From: Elephas maximus indicus
Taxonomy: Eukaryota; Chordata; Mammalia; Proboscidea; Elephantidae
Reading direction: 5' to 3'
Assembly (NCBI RefSeq): GCF_024166365.1
Contig: NC_064822.1
Location: 149,488,823-149,552,822 of the forward strand
DNA: 64,000 nucleotides
Shown here: one piece after another, positions 11,086-20,983 of the stretch
How the letters are laid out: each line of letters begins with the position of its first letter
How positions within the stretch are numbered: the stretch's first letter is position 1
Notes under the pieces: generated by a model
What the model was told of the DNA's origin: nothing
The model's database searches: none
What the model saw: only the letters and a program-made list of their open reading frames with translations
Translations under genes and position numbers: made by a program

Positions 11086-11245
11086 GAAACCCTGGTGGTG
11101 TAGTGGTTAAGTGCTACAGCTGCTAACCAGAAGGCTGGCAGTTTGAATCCACCAGGCACTCCTTGGAAACCCTATGGGGCAGTTTTACTCAGTCCTATAA
11201 GGTCACAATGAGTGGGAATCAACTTGACGGCAAGGGTTTTTAAAA
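11086..11245 (+). mobile_element. AfroSINE, short form, plus strand
   Basis: The order is GAAACCCTGGTGGTGTAGTG head, GGCTGGCAGTTTGAATCC B-box region, GAGTGGGAATCAACTTGACG core. It is flanked by GTATGCTG (11078-11085) and GGTATGCCAG (11246-11255). The same motif occurs again after the neighbouring L1 fragment, see findings. Confidence 0.94.
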
Positions 11246-11253
11246 GGTATGCC

Positions 11254-11505
11254 AGACTCAAGTAGACACATGAGACAATATGGGCAGCTCCTGGCTGGAG
11301 GCAAGATGAGAGGGCAGAGGGGGACAGAAGCTAGTTGAATGGACACAGGAAATACAGGGTGGAGAGAAGGAGTGTGCTGTCACACTGTAGGGAGAGCAAC
11401 TAGGGTCATATAACAATGTGTGTATAAGTTTTTATATGAGAAACTGACTTGAACTATAAACTTTCACTTAGAGCACAATTAAAAAAAATAAAGAACAAAA
11501 AAAAA
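11254..11505 (+). mobile_element. L1 3' end, severely 5'-truncated, plus strand
   Basis: The sequence CTCAAGTAGACACATGAGAC through AACTTTCACTTAGAGCACAA and an A-rich tail closely parallels the L1 3' UTR end at 61175-61402. It holds only about 250 bp of UTR. The repeat GTATGCCAG / GTATGCTAG flanks it (11247-11255 and 11506-11514). Confidence 0.88.
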
Positions 11506-11514
11506 GTATGCTAG

Positions 11515-12129
11515 AATTTTTCATGATGTCCCATCAATCTTGTATGCCCTTTCTTGTATTTTTGATACATTTTTTCTCTCTGAATTTTAGTCCGTTTCTT
11601 AATGGTCTATCTTTTCTATTCACTAATTCTCAATCTAGATATATCTTAAAATGTATTTTTAATGTTAATTCTAGAATTACCATATGATTCCTTTTGTAGG
11701 TTTCAATTTTATTTTGAAATTATCTATGTATTTTCACACATATTAATCACAGCTATTTAAAGATCCATATCTGATCACTTCAGAACCTATTGTCTTTTGG
11801 TGTTCCTCAGTGATACAAACTGTTAATGGACTCAGCTGCTGAGATGTTGGCCGTTCCAGTTCACTCAGGCATCTCGTAAAAATGCCTGGCGTTCTACTTC
11901 TGGAAATATTAAAACAAATATTAGCCCCTAAAAACCCTATGGAGCACAGTTCTACTCTGACACACATGGGGTCACCATGAGTCAGAATTGATTGGATGGC
12001 AACTGTTTGTTTATTGTCTTTTAATCCCTTAATTTTTAACGATTTAGTCCTGCCTTGTTTTAATCTGTTAATTTGTGATAGAATGCTCAACACTGGGTAG
12101 GAAAAACTGTACAGGTAATTTGAGGCTCT
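11515..12129 (-). mobile_element. Old L1 5' region, second piece (minus)
   Basis: The antisense of ORF1 and 5' UTR of an ancient L1 is recognisable from GAATTTTTCATGATGTCCCA onward and in the stretch around GCTATTTAAAGATCCATATC. A partial AfroSINE sits at 11928-12015. RTE copy C interrupts it at 12140. Confidence 0.65.
11928..12015 (+). mobile_element. AfroSINE 3' fragment, plus strand
   Basis: Only the 3' part remains: AAAACCCTATGGAGCACAGT then GAGTCAGAATTGATTGGATG. The head is missing, so the element is 5'-truncated; no clear TSD was seen. Confidence 0.85.
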
Positions 12130-12139
12130 AGATGACGTT

Positions 12140-12421
12140 TTGAGGAGGCAGCTCTTCCCCAGTCATTTTTTGAGTGCCTTCCAACCTGGGGGCTCAACTT
12201 CCAGCACTATATCAGACAATGTTCTGCTCTTATTCATAAGGTTTTCACTGGCTCATGCTTTTCAGAAGTAGACTGCCAGGTCCTTCTTCCTAGTCTGTCT
12301 TAGTCTGGAAGCTCAGCTGAAGCCTATCCTCCATGGGTGACCCTGCTGGTATCTGAATACTTGTGGCTTAGCTTCCAGCATCACAGCAACATACAAGCCC
12401 CCACAGTACGACAAACTGACA
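12140..12421 (-). mobile_element. RTE LINE copy C, inverted 5' leader (minus)
   Basis: This is the antisense of the RTE 5' leader, reading from the GAGGAGGCAGCTCTTCCCC region out to the 5' terminus (complement GTCAGTTTGTCGTACTGTGG). It joins directly to sense RTE sequence at about 12422. Both pieces lie inside one TSD (AGATGACGTT / AGAAGACATT, 12130-12139 and 13271-13280), so this is a 5'-inverted insertion. Confidence 0.92.
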
Positions 12422-12915
12422 GACTATATGAAGAACAGCGGGGCATCAGGATTGGAGGAAGACTCATTAACAACCTGCGTTATGCAGATGACACAACCTT
12501 GCTTGCTGAAAGTGAACAGGACTTGAAGCACTTACTAATGAAGATCAAAGACCACAGCCTTCACTATGGATTATGCCTCAACATAAAGAAAAGAAAAATC
12601 CTCACAACTGGACCAATGAGCAACATCATGATAAACGGAGAAAAGATTGAAGTTGTCAAGGATTTCATTTTACTTGGATCTACAATCAACAGCCATGGAA
12701 GCAGCAGTCAAGAAATCAAAAGACGCATTGCATTGGGCAAATCTGCTGCAAACGACCTCCTCAAAGTGTCGAAGAGCAAAGATGTCACCCTGAAGACTAA
12801 GGTGCGCCTGACCCAAGCCATGGTATTTTCAATCACATCATATGCATGTGAAAGCTGGACAATGAATAAGGAAGACCGAAGAAGAGTTGACGCCTTTGAA
12901 TTGCGGTGTTGGTGA
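12422..12915 (+). pseudogene. RTE reverse-transcriptase C-terminal fragment
   Basis: The frame reads GGRLINNLRYADDTTLLAES, with the catalytic YADD box of LINE reverse transcriptases, then a thumb-like region and SYACESWTMNKEDRRR. It ends at a TGA in GGTGTTGGTGAAAA, where other RTE copies suggest TGGCGA, so CpG decay probably made the stop. The endonuclease and RT fingers are missing. The open frame extends upstream into the inverted leader only by chance. No function is expected. Confidence 0.9.
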
Positions 12916-13270
12916 AAAATATTGGATATACCATGGACTGCCAAAAGAATGAACACATCTGTCTTGGAAGAAGTGTGGCCAGAATGCTCCTTAGAGGCAA
13001 GGTTGGCGAGACTGCGTCTTACACACTTTGGACATGTTGTCAGGAGGGATCAGTCCCTGGAGAAGGACATCATGCTTGGCAGAGTACAGGGTCAGTAGAA
13101 AAGAGGAAGACCCTCAGTGAGGTGGATTGACACAGTGTCTGCAGCAATGAGCTCAAGCATAACAACGATTGTAAGGATGGTGCAGGACCAGGCAGTGTTT
13201 CGTTCTGTTGTGCATAGGGGTTGCCATGAGTCGGAATCGACTTCACGGCACCTAACAACAACCTAACAAC
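12422..13270 (+). mobile_element. RTE LINE copy C, 3' portion (plus)
   Basis: Sense RTE from CTATATGAAGAACAGCGGGG to the CTAACAACA tail. This is the best-kept RTE coding stretch in the window. It is inserted in an old L1 5' region and, with 12140-12421, has a 5' inversion. Everything between the leader and the RT palm was lost at the inversion junction. Confidence 0.95.
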
Positions 13271-13280
13271 AGAAGACATT

Positions 13281-13810
13281 ATTTGCAGTCAGAGATAATC
13301 TTTAATTTCTGACAGGCAATAGGATAGTCAGATTAATTCTATCAGTCTGGAATTGAACTGAATAGCAATCAGCTTTCAGCCTTTGTGATTGGGTCTATTT
13401 AGATTTCCTCCTGCTCCAACTGAAAGCCTAGAGTGTTTACCAGGGCCCATCACCTTTGGGGATTCTTGAGCTAAATGTTAGTCTCCTCTGCCCATGAAAT
13501 TGGTAAATGCTCCTTTAAGTTTCTTATCATTTTGGCTTGTGTTTAAAAATCAGCAAATGCCCAGAGGGCTGACAAGTGTTAGACTCCCCTCTCTGCATTC
13601 CTCCTTCTGGGGTCTTGACCACTCAAGTCTGACTTCCTTAGTCAACACCAGCACAAGAGACTGTCCAAAGCTCTGATCAATTTCTCAGCACCTTGACTGT
13701 CTACGCAAATCAGCAAGGGAATGATGGCCTAGAATTTTAGGTTCAGCTCAAGGCACTTACATTCTGTGCAAGGTCTTGGTTCCTCAAGTGCGGGCTGCCT
13801 AAGTAGTTCT
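13281..13810 (-). mobile_element. Old L1 5'-UTR, third piece (minus)
   Basis: Continues the L1 5' region after RTE C, with recognisable stretches such as AATTGGTAAATGCTCCTTTA and GTCTTGACCACTCAAGTCTG. This resembles the G/C-richer 5' UTR of an old mammalian L1. Subfamily not determined. Confidence 0.6.
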
Positions 13811-16165
13811 GCAATAGTTTTAAACACATTTTAACTTAAAAACAAACAAAAAAAGCCATTCCTAGTAGTTCTTTTTCTTCAGCATCAGTGTGGTCTTCAG
13901 TAAGCTAGTCTTTCCTTATTATTATAGTGACTTTGTTAATCAAGAAATCAAATTACACTGTAAAGGAGAAACTGGAGCACATTATACAATACAAAATAAA
14001 TCATTTTTGATTAATTTGTTCTAATTCAGTTCTTTCTACAAATCTGTAACATATTTTGGATTGGATTTTTGTTCCTCTTCTCTTTCTTTAACTGGAGATA
14101 ACATGATCATGATAGATAGACCGCAGACAAATGATCATAGATTTTATAAGTGGAAGTATTATTTTGTACTTTGTTGTGACTGAAAGAAAGTAAAAGATTC
14201 TTTATAAAATTACTGTTAAGCATAGGCAGGACACCTGCCTCTATCAATTGAAATGTATAGTATAACTTAGCAAGAGGAACTGTATAGAGATGAGTGAAAT
14301 CTGGTAAACAATACGCACAATTTATTGCTTGAGAAATATACCTTTTTCTATTCGTTGACAATTGAACAGAAATAAAGACCAAAAATATATGTAGCTGAAA
14401 ATATTGTTAGAATAAGCAGCTCAGTAAATGCAAATTGTGAATGTCAGAGCATAGCTTCATATGTTTCACTTAAACAGAATCAGAATTTCATGGGAAACAT
14501 CATTTGAAATGATGCATTTTCAAAACAGTGGCTAATGCAATTAGGTTTATTAAAATGTTTTTAAACACAAAGTCCATAATGTGTTGTCACTGTGATACAT
14601 TCAGAAACCAGCCAGCAAACATTTAACTGGATTATATGCCTGAGAGGGTGCAAAAATACATATCCCGCAATAAAATCCTGCAATCAAAACTGTTTCCTTT
14701 TGTCCAGGAGGCCTCCCAAGACTCATATAAAACATTGTTTACACAATCTGTTTACTGTAGCTATGTTTGTTTGTTTTTTTTTTCTTTTCTGACTTGTTCT
14801 TCTTTTAAATTATAAAGCATAGTTTCTTTTTTGATGAGTTTACTATGAAAATTACTTTGGTGTGTGTGTGTGATTTGCCTTTCTCATATTTTCATTCTTC
14901 ACATGCATAGAGTTTTTGTTTGTTTGTTTGTTTTCCTATTCCTTCAACTAGTCTCATCTTACTGGGTTCATTGAGTCAGTTTGAGTAGTAGTTTAAGCTC
15001 CCCCTCCCTTTTTTTTTTCTATCTTTTATCCATATGACACTCTTGAGGATAGAATTTATATTCTGAAAGGAATGACAGTTCACTATGGACTGATGCTTGT
15101 ATTAGATGATTGTGATTTGAGAGCATTTTTAATGTTTAACTCCACTCATTTTATCCACCCAGCAATGCTCAATGTGCCAGCATGTCTTCGTTCCCAAGTT
15201 GAAAATTCCTGTCTGAGAGGCACAAAGGGTCTACTACAGAGTACGCCACAAAGAATACTGTGCTCCTTTCTGTATACCTGGACCCACATATGGCTCACCA
15301 CCAGACAAAGACAGCTGTATGGAGCAGAAGCTTAATTCTGTGCCAGAATCTGTTCATTTTAATTTACTTGGACTTTCAAAGTACAAATGCCATCTGTGTG
15401 AAATAAAACGCTATTGAAAGATTTAATAGTGCTACTCATAATGGTTATCTTAATGATCATGCTGAATTGATCTATCCTAAAACTGAGTCAAGATAAAAAC
15501 ATCCTGATACACTGCTGCTGTGGCTGTTGTGTCTCCAGATATGCCATTAGGGACCATACCAATGACAGAAGAGTGAGAATGCTTGTGTGAACCTCCGGGG
15601 TAGCAGGAGCAGTGAGAAGCAGCTAGGGTAACAAACTTTTTGACAGGAGCAGCAGGAAGTGGAAGCAGAGACAAAAGCAGGGGAAAAGAGAGTGTAGGAT
15701 TTGTAATAGAGATGATAAATTAAAGGACAGTTTAGGAGAGGAAGGTAGAATTTTATTTTTTGAAATACGCTGCATGTTCTGACTTCAGTGCCGAGGACAT
15801 TTTAATTTTGAAAAAAAAATTTATTTAAAACTTTTCCAAGTCATTTTTGATTTCATCATTTACTTGATCATTCATTTGGCAGAAATTACATGTCCATGAT
15901 ACGTTCTAGACATTTGAGACATATCGATGAAAATAAAAAATATTTTTAAATTATCTTCATGGAGTTTGTATTCTGGTCTGTAAAATGAAATTTGATGTAA
16001 CAGGTGTTAAAGTTGTCATGATTATTGATGTAATTCATGCTTAGAAAAGAGCCAGTCATATAGATATTAATCTGTAAATATATTTTCAGAGAATGCGTGC
16101 CAATCAGTGGAATACTAGAGAGCTACAAGCTCAAAAACAAAAACTACCTCCCCAAACATACTAAT
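13811..16165. other. Long unassigned stretch, includes possibly unique block at 15060-15420
   Basis: No repeat was recognised apart from short TG (14861-14872) and TTTG (14919-14936) runs. The block 15060-15420 is less AT-rich, carries an 87-codon open frame on the plus strand (15072-15335) and ends near AATAAAACGC at about 15403. This could be a chance frame, a decayed exon or conserved non-coding DNA. I do not recognise the translated sequence and would not call it a gene. Confidence 0.4.
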
Positions 16166-16273
16166 ACATTATAAAAATATTTTTAAATTGAGGTTAAAGT
16201 TTACATACAATAATATGCACAGTTCTTAAGTGTCTATTAAAATGAGTTTTGACACACGTATATACCTGTGTAA
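16166..16273 (-). mobile_element. Old L1M, 3'-terminal piece (minus)
   Basis: TTAAATTGAGGTTAAAGTTT with following ACATACAATAATATGCACAG is the antisense of a common L1M 3' end. It is the start of a long, heavily interrupted L1 that continues in pieces to about 25690. Confidence 0.7.
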
Positions 16274-16650
16274 GGAGCCCTGGTGGTGCAACAATTAAGC
16301 ACTCTGCTGCTAACTTAGGGTTGGTGGTTCAAACCCACCCAGTAGCTCTGCAGGAAAAAGACCTCCTGATCCACTCCCATAAAGATTAAAAAAAAAAAAA
16401 AAAAAACTACTGCCACCAAGTCGATTTTGACTCATAGCAACCTTATAGGACAGTGTAGATATGACCCACAGGGTTTCCAAGGAACAGGTGGTGGATTTGA
16501 ACAGCTGACCTTTTGGTTAGCAGCCAAACTCTTAATCACTGCACCACCAGGGCTCCAGAGCTACTGCCTAGAAAACCCTTTGGGGCAGTTCTACTCTGTC
16601 ACGTGGGGTCACTATGAGTCAAAATCAACCGGACTGCACCTAACAGGAAC
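16274..16650 (+). mobile_element. AfroSINE, long form, plus strand, split by a second AfroSINE
   Basis: The head (AGGAGCCCTGGTGGTGCAAC) and part of the long-form central block (GGAAAAAGACCTCCTGATCC, AAAGATTA) precede the insertion. The core (AACCCTTTGGGGCAGTTCTA) and an RTE-like CACCTAACAGGAACA tail follow it. The AfroSINE at 16388-16556 lies between. The possible TSD TACCTGTGTA / TACAGCTGTGCA is imperfect. Confidence 0.9.
16388..16556 (-). mobile_element. AfroSINE, short form, inserted inside another AfroSINE (minus)
   Basis: An A-run (complement of its T-rich tail), CACCAAGTCGATTTTGACTC and the terminal CACCACCAGGGCTCC mark a complete minus-strand short-form copy. The flanks AAGATTA and AGAGCTA are a plausible diverged TSD derived from the host SINE. 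A short-form copy within a long-form copy agrees with the short form being younger. Confidence 0.9.
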
Positions 16651-17246
16651 ATACAGCTGTGCAGCTAAAAACCTGATGAGGATATAAAATGTTTCCATCA
16701 TCAGAGAGTTTCCTCATGACCCTTTCCCTTCAAACTCTAGTCTGCATAGCAATCTATGTATTTATTTCTATCCCTAAAGATAAATTTGGACTGTCACTTA
16801 ACCTCATATAAATGGGATCATATAGTATGTACTCCTTTGTGTTTGATTTATATGCTCAACTTAATATTACTGAGATTAATTTATGTTGTTCATATACATA
16901 GTTCATTTTTTGCTATATTTATTGTTCTATTTCATGAACATACCACAATGTGTTTATGGTTTATCCTGTTAATGGACATTTGGTAGTTTTTAGTCCTTGG
17001 CTCTTATCTGAAGCTCTCTGAATATTCTTGTACAAGCAATTTTTACAGATAAGTATTTTCCTTTCTCCTTGGTTAATACCAAGATGGGTCTTACTGTAAG
17101 TGTACAGATAACTTTTAGGAAATTACCAGACACGTTCTCAAAGCAGTTGAAAAACTTTATGAATCAAGACTATATTACAAGAGTTTCTGTGGCTACACTT
17201 CTTTCCCAGTTTTGTGTGTTGTCAGTCATTTTAATTTAAAATATTC
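16651..17246 (-). mobile_element. Old L1M, 3' UTR to ORF2 end (minus)
   Basis: The antisense of the ORF2 C-terminal and 3'-UTR region is visible: CATACCACAATGTGTTTATG is equivalent to the L1 region that encodes the WYIHTMEYY motif, and TTTAGGAAATTACCAGACAC precedes it in the LINE. Ends at the E insertion TSD. Confidence 0.7.
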
Positions 17247-17354
17247 TAGTAGATATAAGTGGATGAATGCCGACCAATTCTTTTTGGAACAGTGACTCTG
17301 CATATTCCTTCCGTCTTCATTTGATGCTTCCCGTGTCATTCAATTTTTGCCCAT

Positions 17355-18447
17355 GTTGTTGTTGTTAGGTGCCATCGAGTCAGTTCCGACTCATAGGACC
17401 CGGTGCATAACAGAGAGAAACTGCCCAGTCCTGGGCCATCCTTACAATCGTTTTATGCTTGAGCTCATTGTTGCAGCTACTGTGTCACTCCACCTCATTA
17501 AGGGCCTTCCTCTTTTCCGCTGACCCTGTACTTTGCCAAGCATGATGTCCTTCTCCAGGGACTGATCCCTCCTGACAACGTGTCCAAAGTATGGAAGATA
17601 CAGTCTCGCCATCCTTGCTTCTTTAAGGAGCATTTTGGTTGTGCTTCTTCCAAGACAGATTTGTTCGCTCTTTTGGCAGTCCATGGTATATTCAATATTC
17701 TTTGCCAACACCACAATTAAAAAGCATCAATTCTCCTTTGGTCTTCCCTATGCGTTGTCCAGCTTTCACATGCATATGATGTGAATGAAAATACCATGGC
17801 TTGGGTCAGGCACACCTTAGTCTTCAAGGTGACATCTTTGCCTTTCTACACTTCAAAGTGGTCTATTGCAGCAGATTTGCCCAATGCAATGCATCATTTA
17901 ATTTCTTGACTGCTGCTTTCACGGCTGCTGATTGTGGATCCAAGAAAAAAGAAATCCTTGACAACTTCAATCTTTTCTCCATTTATCATGATGTTGCTCA
18001 TTGGTCCTGTTGTGAGGATTTTGTTTTCTTTATGTTGAGGTGCGATCCATAATGAAGGCTGTGGTCTTTGATCTTCATTAGGAAGTGCTTCGAGTCTTCT
18101 TCACTTTCAGCAAGCAAGGTTGTGTCATCTGCATAACGCAGGTTGTTAATGAGTCTTCCTCCAATCCCGATGCCCCATTCTTCTTCATATGATCTTGCTT
18201 CTCAGATTATTTGCTCAGCATACAGGTTGAATAGGTACGGCAAAAGGATACAACCTTGACGCACACCTTTCCTGACTTTAAACCAATCAGTATCCCCTTG
18301 TTCTGTCGAACAACTGCCTCTTGATCTATGTAAAGTTTCCACATGAGCACAATTAAGTGTTCTGGAATTCCCATTCTTCTCAACATTATCCATAATTTGT
18401 TATGATCCATACAGTCTACTTCTTAAAAGAATTATCCAGTGAAAACC
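17355..18447 (-). mobile_element. RTE LINE copy D, nested in copy E (minus)
   Basis: Antisense RTE from its 3' tail (GTTGTTGTTGTTAGGTGCCA) to the RT palm. Open stretches read FGHVVRRDQSLEKDIMLGKV with RKRGRP (17442-17714) and VRKGVRQGCILLPYLFNLYA (18202-18393), the latter carrying an RT motif. At its 5' end about 35 bp (18413-18447) is inverted and comes from the 5' leader (AGAATTATCCAGTGAAAACC). The flanks TTTTTGCCCAT (17344-17354) and TTTTTCCCAT (18448-18457) are the TSD, derived from copy E. Confidence 0.92.
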
Positions 18448-19582
18448 TTTTTCCCATAGAATCCTTCAGTATTTAAACTTGAGGCTTGAATTTTTTGTTT
18501 TTGTCAATTCTTTCAGCTTGACAAATGCCAAGTGTGTTCTTCCCTTTTGGCTTTTCCCTCTAGGCCTTTGCACATTTCATTATAATGCTTTGCCTTCTTG
18601 AGCAGCTCTTCAAAATCTTCTGTTCAGCTCTTTTACTTCATTATTTCTTCCTTTAGCTTTAGCTATTGAACAGTCAAGAACAAGTTACAGAGGCTCTTCT
18701 GACATTCATTTTGGTCTTTTCTTTCTGTCTTTTTAATTAATGACTTTTTGCTTTCTTCATATATGATGTCCTTGATGTCATCCCACAAGTCTTCTGGTCT
18801 TTAGTCATTACTATTGAATGCATCAAATCTATACTTGAGATGGTCTGAAATTCAAGTGGGATATAATCAAGATCATACTTTGGTTCTCGTGGTCTTGTTT
18901 TAATTTTCTTCAGCTTCAACTGGAACTTGCATATGATCAATTGATGGTCTGTTCAGCAGTCAGCCTTGTGCCTTGTTCTGACTGATGATATTGAGCTTCT
19001 CCAACATATCTTTCTACAAATGAAGTCTATTCAATTCCTGTGCATTACATCTGGTGAGTTCCATGTGTAAAGACCTCTTTAAAGTGTTAAAAATCAAAGG
19101 TGTCACCTTAAAGACTAAGGTGTACCTGACCCAAGCCATGATATTTTCCATCACCTCATATGCATGCCAAACCTGGACAATGAATAAGGAAAATTGAAGA
19201 AGAACTGATGTCTTTGAATTATGGTTTTGGCCAAGAATATTGACTATACCATGGACAGCTAGAAGAAGGAACAAATCTGTCCTAAAAGAAGTACAGCCAG
19301 AATGCTCCTTAGAGATGAGGATGGCAAGGCTTCTTCTCATGCTCTTTGGACATGTTATCAGAAGGGACCAGTCCCTGGGGAAGGACATCATGTTTAGCAA
19401 AGTAGAGGGTTAGCAAAAGAGAGAAAGACCCTTAAAAAGATGAATTGACTCAGTGGCTGCAACAGTGGGCTCAAACTTAGCAATGATTGTGAGAATGGCA
19501 CAGGACTGGGCTGTGTTTCGTTCTGTTGTGCCTGGTTTAGCTATGAGCTGGAACCTATTCAAGGGCACCTAACAACGACAAC

Positions 19583-19750
19583 CCAAAATTCACTGCCATT
19601 GAGTCCATTTTGACTTATAGGGACCCAACAGGTTTTCCAAAGCTGTAGCTGACTGCCACATCTTTCTCCCAGGAGCCGTTGCTGGTTTCAAACTGCTATC
19701 CTTTTGGTTAGCAGTTGATTGCTTTAACAAATGGGCCACCACAACTCCTT
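19583..19750 (-). mobile_element. AfroSINE, long form, in the tail of RTE E (minus)
   Basis: CACTGCCATTGAGTCCATTT, then CTGACTGCCACATCTTTCTC (the long-form central block) and GGGCCACCACAACTCC mark the antisense of an AfroSINE. AACAAC-type tail sequence lies on both sides, so it inserted into the RTE tail repeat. Confidence 0.88.
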
Positions 19751-19825
19751 AACAACAACAATAGTAGATATAAAGCCACACCTGCTCATTGTTTTAATTT
19801 GTAGTTCTCTGGGATAACCAATAAA

Positions 19826-20036
19826 AGAGCCCTGGTGACTCAGTGGTTAAGTTCTAAGGTGCTAACTGAAAGATTGGCTGTTTGAAGCCACAGGCCGCTC
19901 CATGGGAGAAAGATGTGGTAGTCTGCTTCCATAAAGATTTATGGGGTAATTCTACTCGGCCCTATAGGGTCACTATGAATTGAAATAAACTCCATGGCAA
20001 TGGGTTTATTTTATGTTGTTGTTTTTGCTGGTCTTG
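19826..20036 (+). mobile_element. AfroSINE, long form, plus strand, with TSD
   Basis: Head AGAGCCCTGGTGACTCAGTG, central block GAGAAAGATGTGGTAGTCTG and core GGGGTAATTCTACTCGGCCC. ACCAATAAA is repeated exactly at 19817-19825 and 20037-20045, placing it inside the old L1. The tail is T/G-rich (TTATTTTATGTTGTTG). Confidence 0.93.
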
Positions 20037-20369
20037 ACCAATAAAGTTGAGCACCTTTCTGTGTTCATATTGAAAATTTGTGTAGATTTTGTTAATTTTC
20101 CATTAGGTTTGACATTTCTTTATCCATTATGGATATAATTTCTTTGCTATATAGATGAACACCAAATGTTTTCTTCTAGGTTATGGTTTATATTTTTATG
20201 GATGTAAAAAAATTGTTTTCTCCTAGAAACCTATGATTTTAAGAGCTTTACATCTAACTATGATTCATTTCAAAATAATTTCTAGATATTGTGAGAGATT
20301 TTGTTTTTCCCTTTGAAATATCCTGGAAACATTAATGAAAATCATTTGTTTACATATATATAGTTATGG

Positions 20370-20446
20370 AACTCTATGGGGCAGTTCTACTCTGTCCTAT
20401 AGGGTCACTATGAGTCAGAATCAAATCGACGGCACTGGATACTGGA
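20370..20446 (+). mobile_element. 77-bp 5'-truncated AfroSINE with TSD
   Basis: Only AACTCTATGGGGCAGTTCTA through AAATCGACGGCACTGGATAC is present. TATATAGTTATGG (20357-20369) and TATACAGTTATGG (20447-20459) flank it, so this is an original truncated insertion rather than a later deletion. Confidence 0.9.
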
Positions 20447-20983
20447 TATACAGTTATGGTTGTTACAGTTATGTATATATCTATTACATCTACTCTTTAT
20501 TCTATTGTCCTTCTTTTCTATCCTTTTATCAATAACATATTATCTTGATTAATAAAACTACATAATACATGTTAAAATAAGACAGTGTACTTGCTCCTTT
20601 AAATGTGTAATTAATATTATTCTGCCTGTTCTAGCTTCTCTGCACATTTAGAGTAATTTGAGAATTGGTTAGTCTATTTACACCACACTGACTGTTGGGA
20701 TTTTCACTGGGGTTGCTTTTAATTTGTTGAGTAACTTGAGGAGAAGAGATATTTTAATAATATTGACTCTTCTAAGCCATGAATGGTATCTTTCCCTTTA
20801 CTTAGATCTTTCTCACTTTTTCTCAGTAATGATTTTAATTTTCATTGCAGAGATATTGCATTTTCTCCACTAAATTTATTTCTAAGAGTTTATGGTTTTG
20901 ATGCTATTATAAATCGTATTTTGTTTTAATTTAATTTTCCAATTTTTCTTGTCACTATATATAAGTTATTTTCAATATTAACC

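Larger units (their letters stand above)
17259..19761 (+). mobile_element. RTE LINE copy E, 5'-inverted, with nested insertions
   Basis: One insertion is bounded by a perfect 12-bp repeat TAGTAGATATAA (17247-17258 and 19762-19773). Its left part (17259-17354 and 18448-19078) is antisense RTE covering the endonuclease end to the linker. At about 19079 it switches to sense RTE (AAAGACCTCTTTAAAGTGTT) through the 3' end at about 19582. RTE copy D (17355-18447) and an AfroSINE (19583-19750) inserted later. All frames are decayed. Confidence 0.93.
19762..20983 (-). mobile_element. Old L1M, ORF2 C-terminal to RT region (minus), interrupted
   Basis: Segments 19762-19825, 20037-20369 and 20447-20983 are antisense L1 ORF2, recognisable at AAAGTTGAGCACCTTTCTGT and around CTAAGAGTTTATGGTTTTGA. 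AfroSINEs interrupt it at 19826-20036 and 20370-20446, and RTE F at 20984. No intact frame. Confidence 0.72.

Noticed and set aside
12337-12915. A 192-codon open frame that looks like a gene
   Set aside because: Its first ~28 codons are the antisense of the RTE leader, joined by an inversion to a sense RT fragment. It is a chance fusion in a dead LINE copy.
19014-19400. 128-codon minus-strand open frame
   Set aside because: It is the antisense of the RTE E 3' part across the inversion junction.
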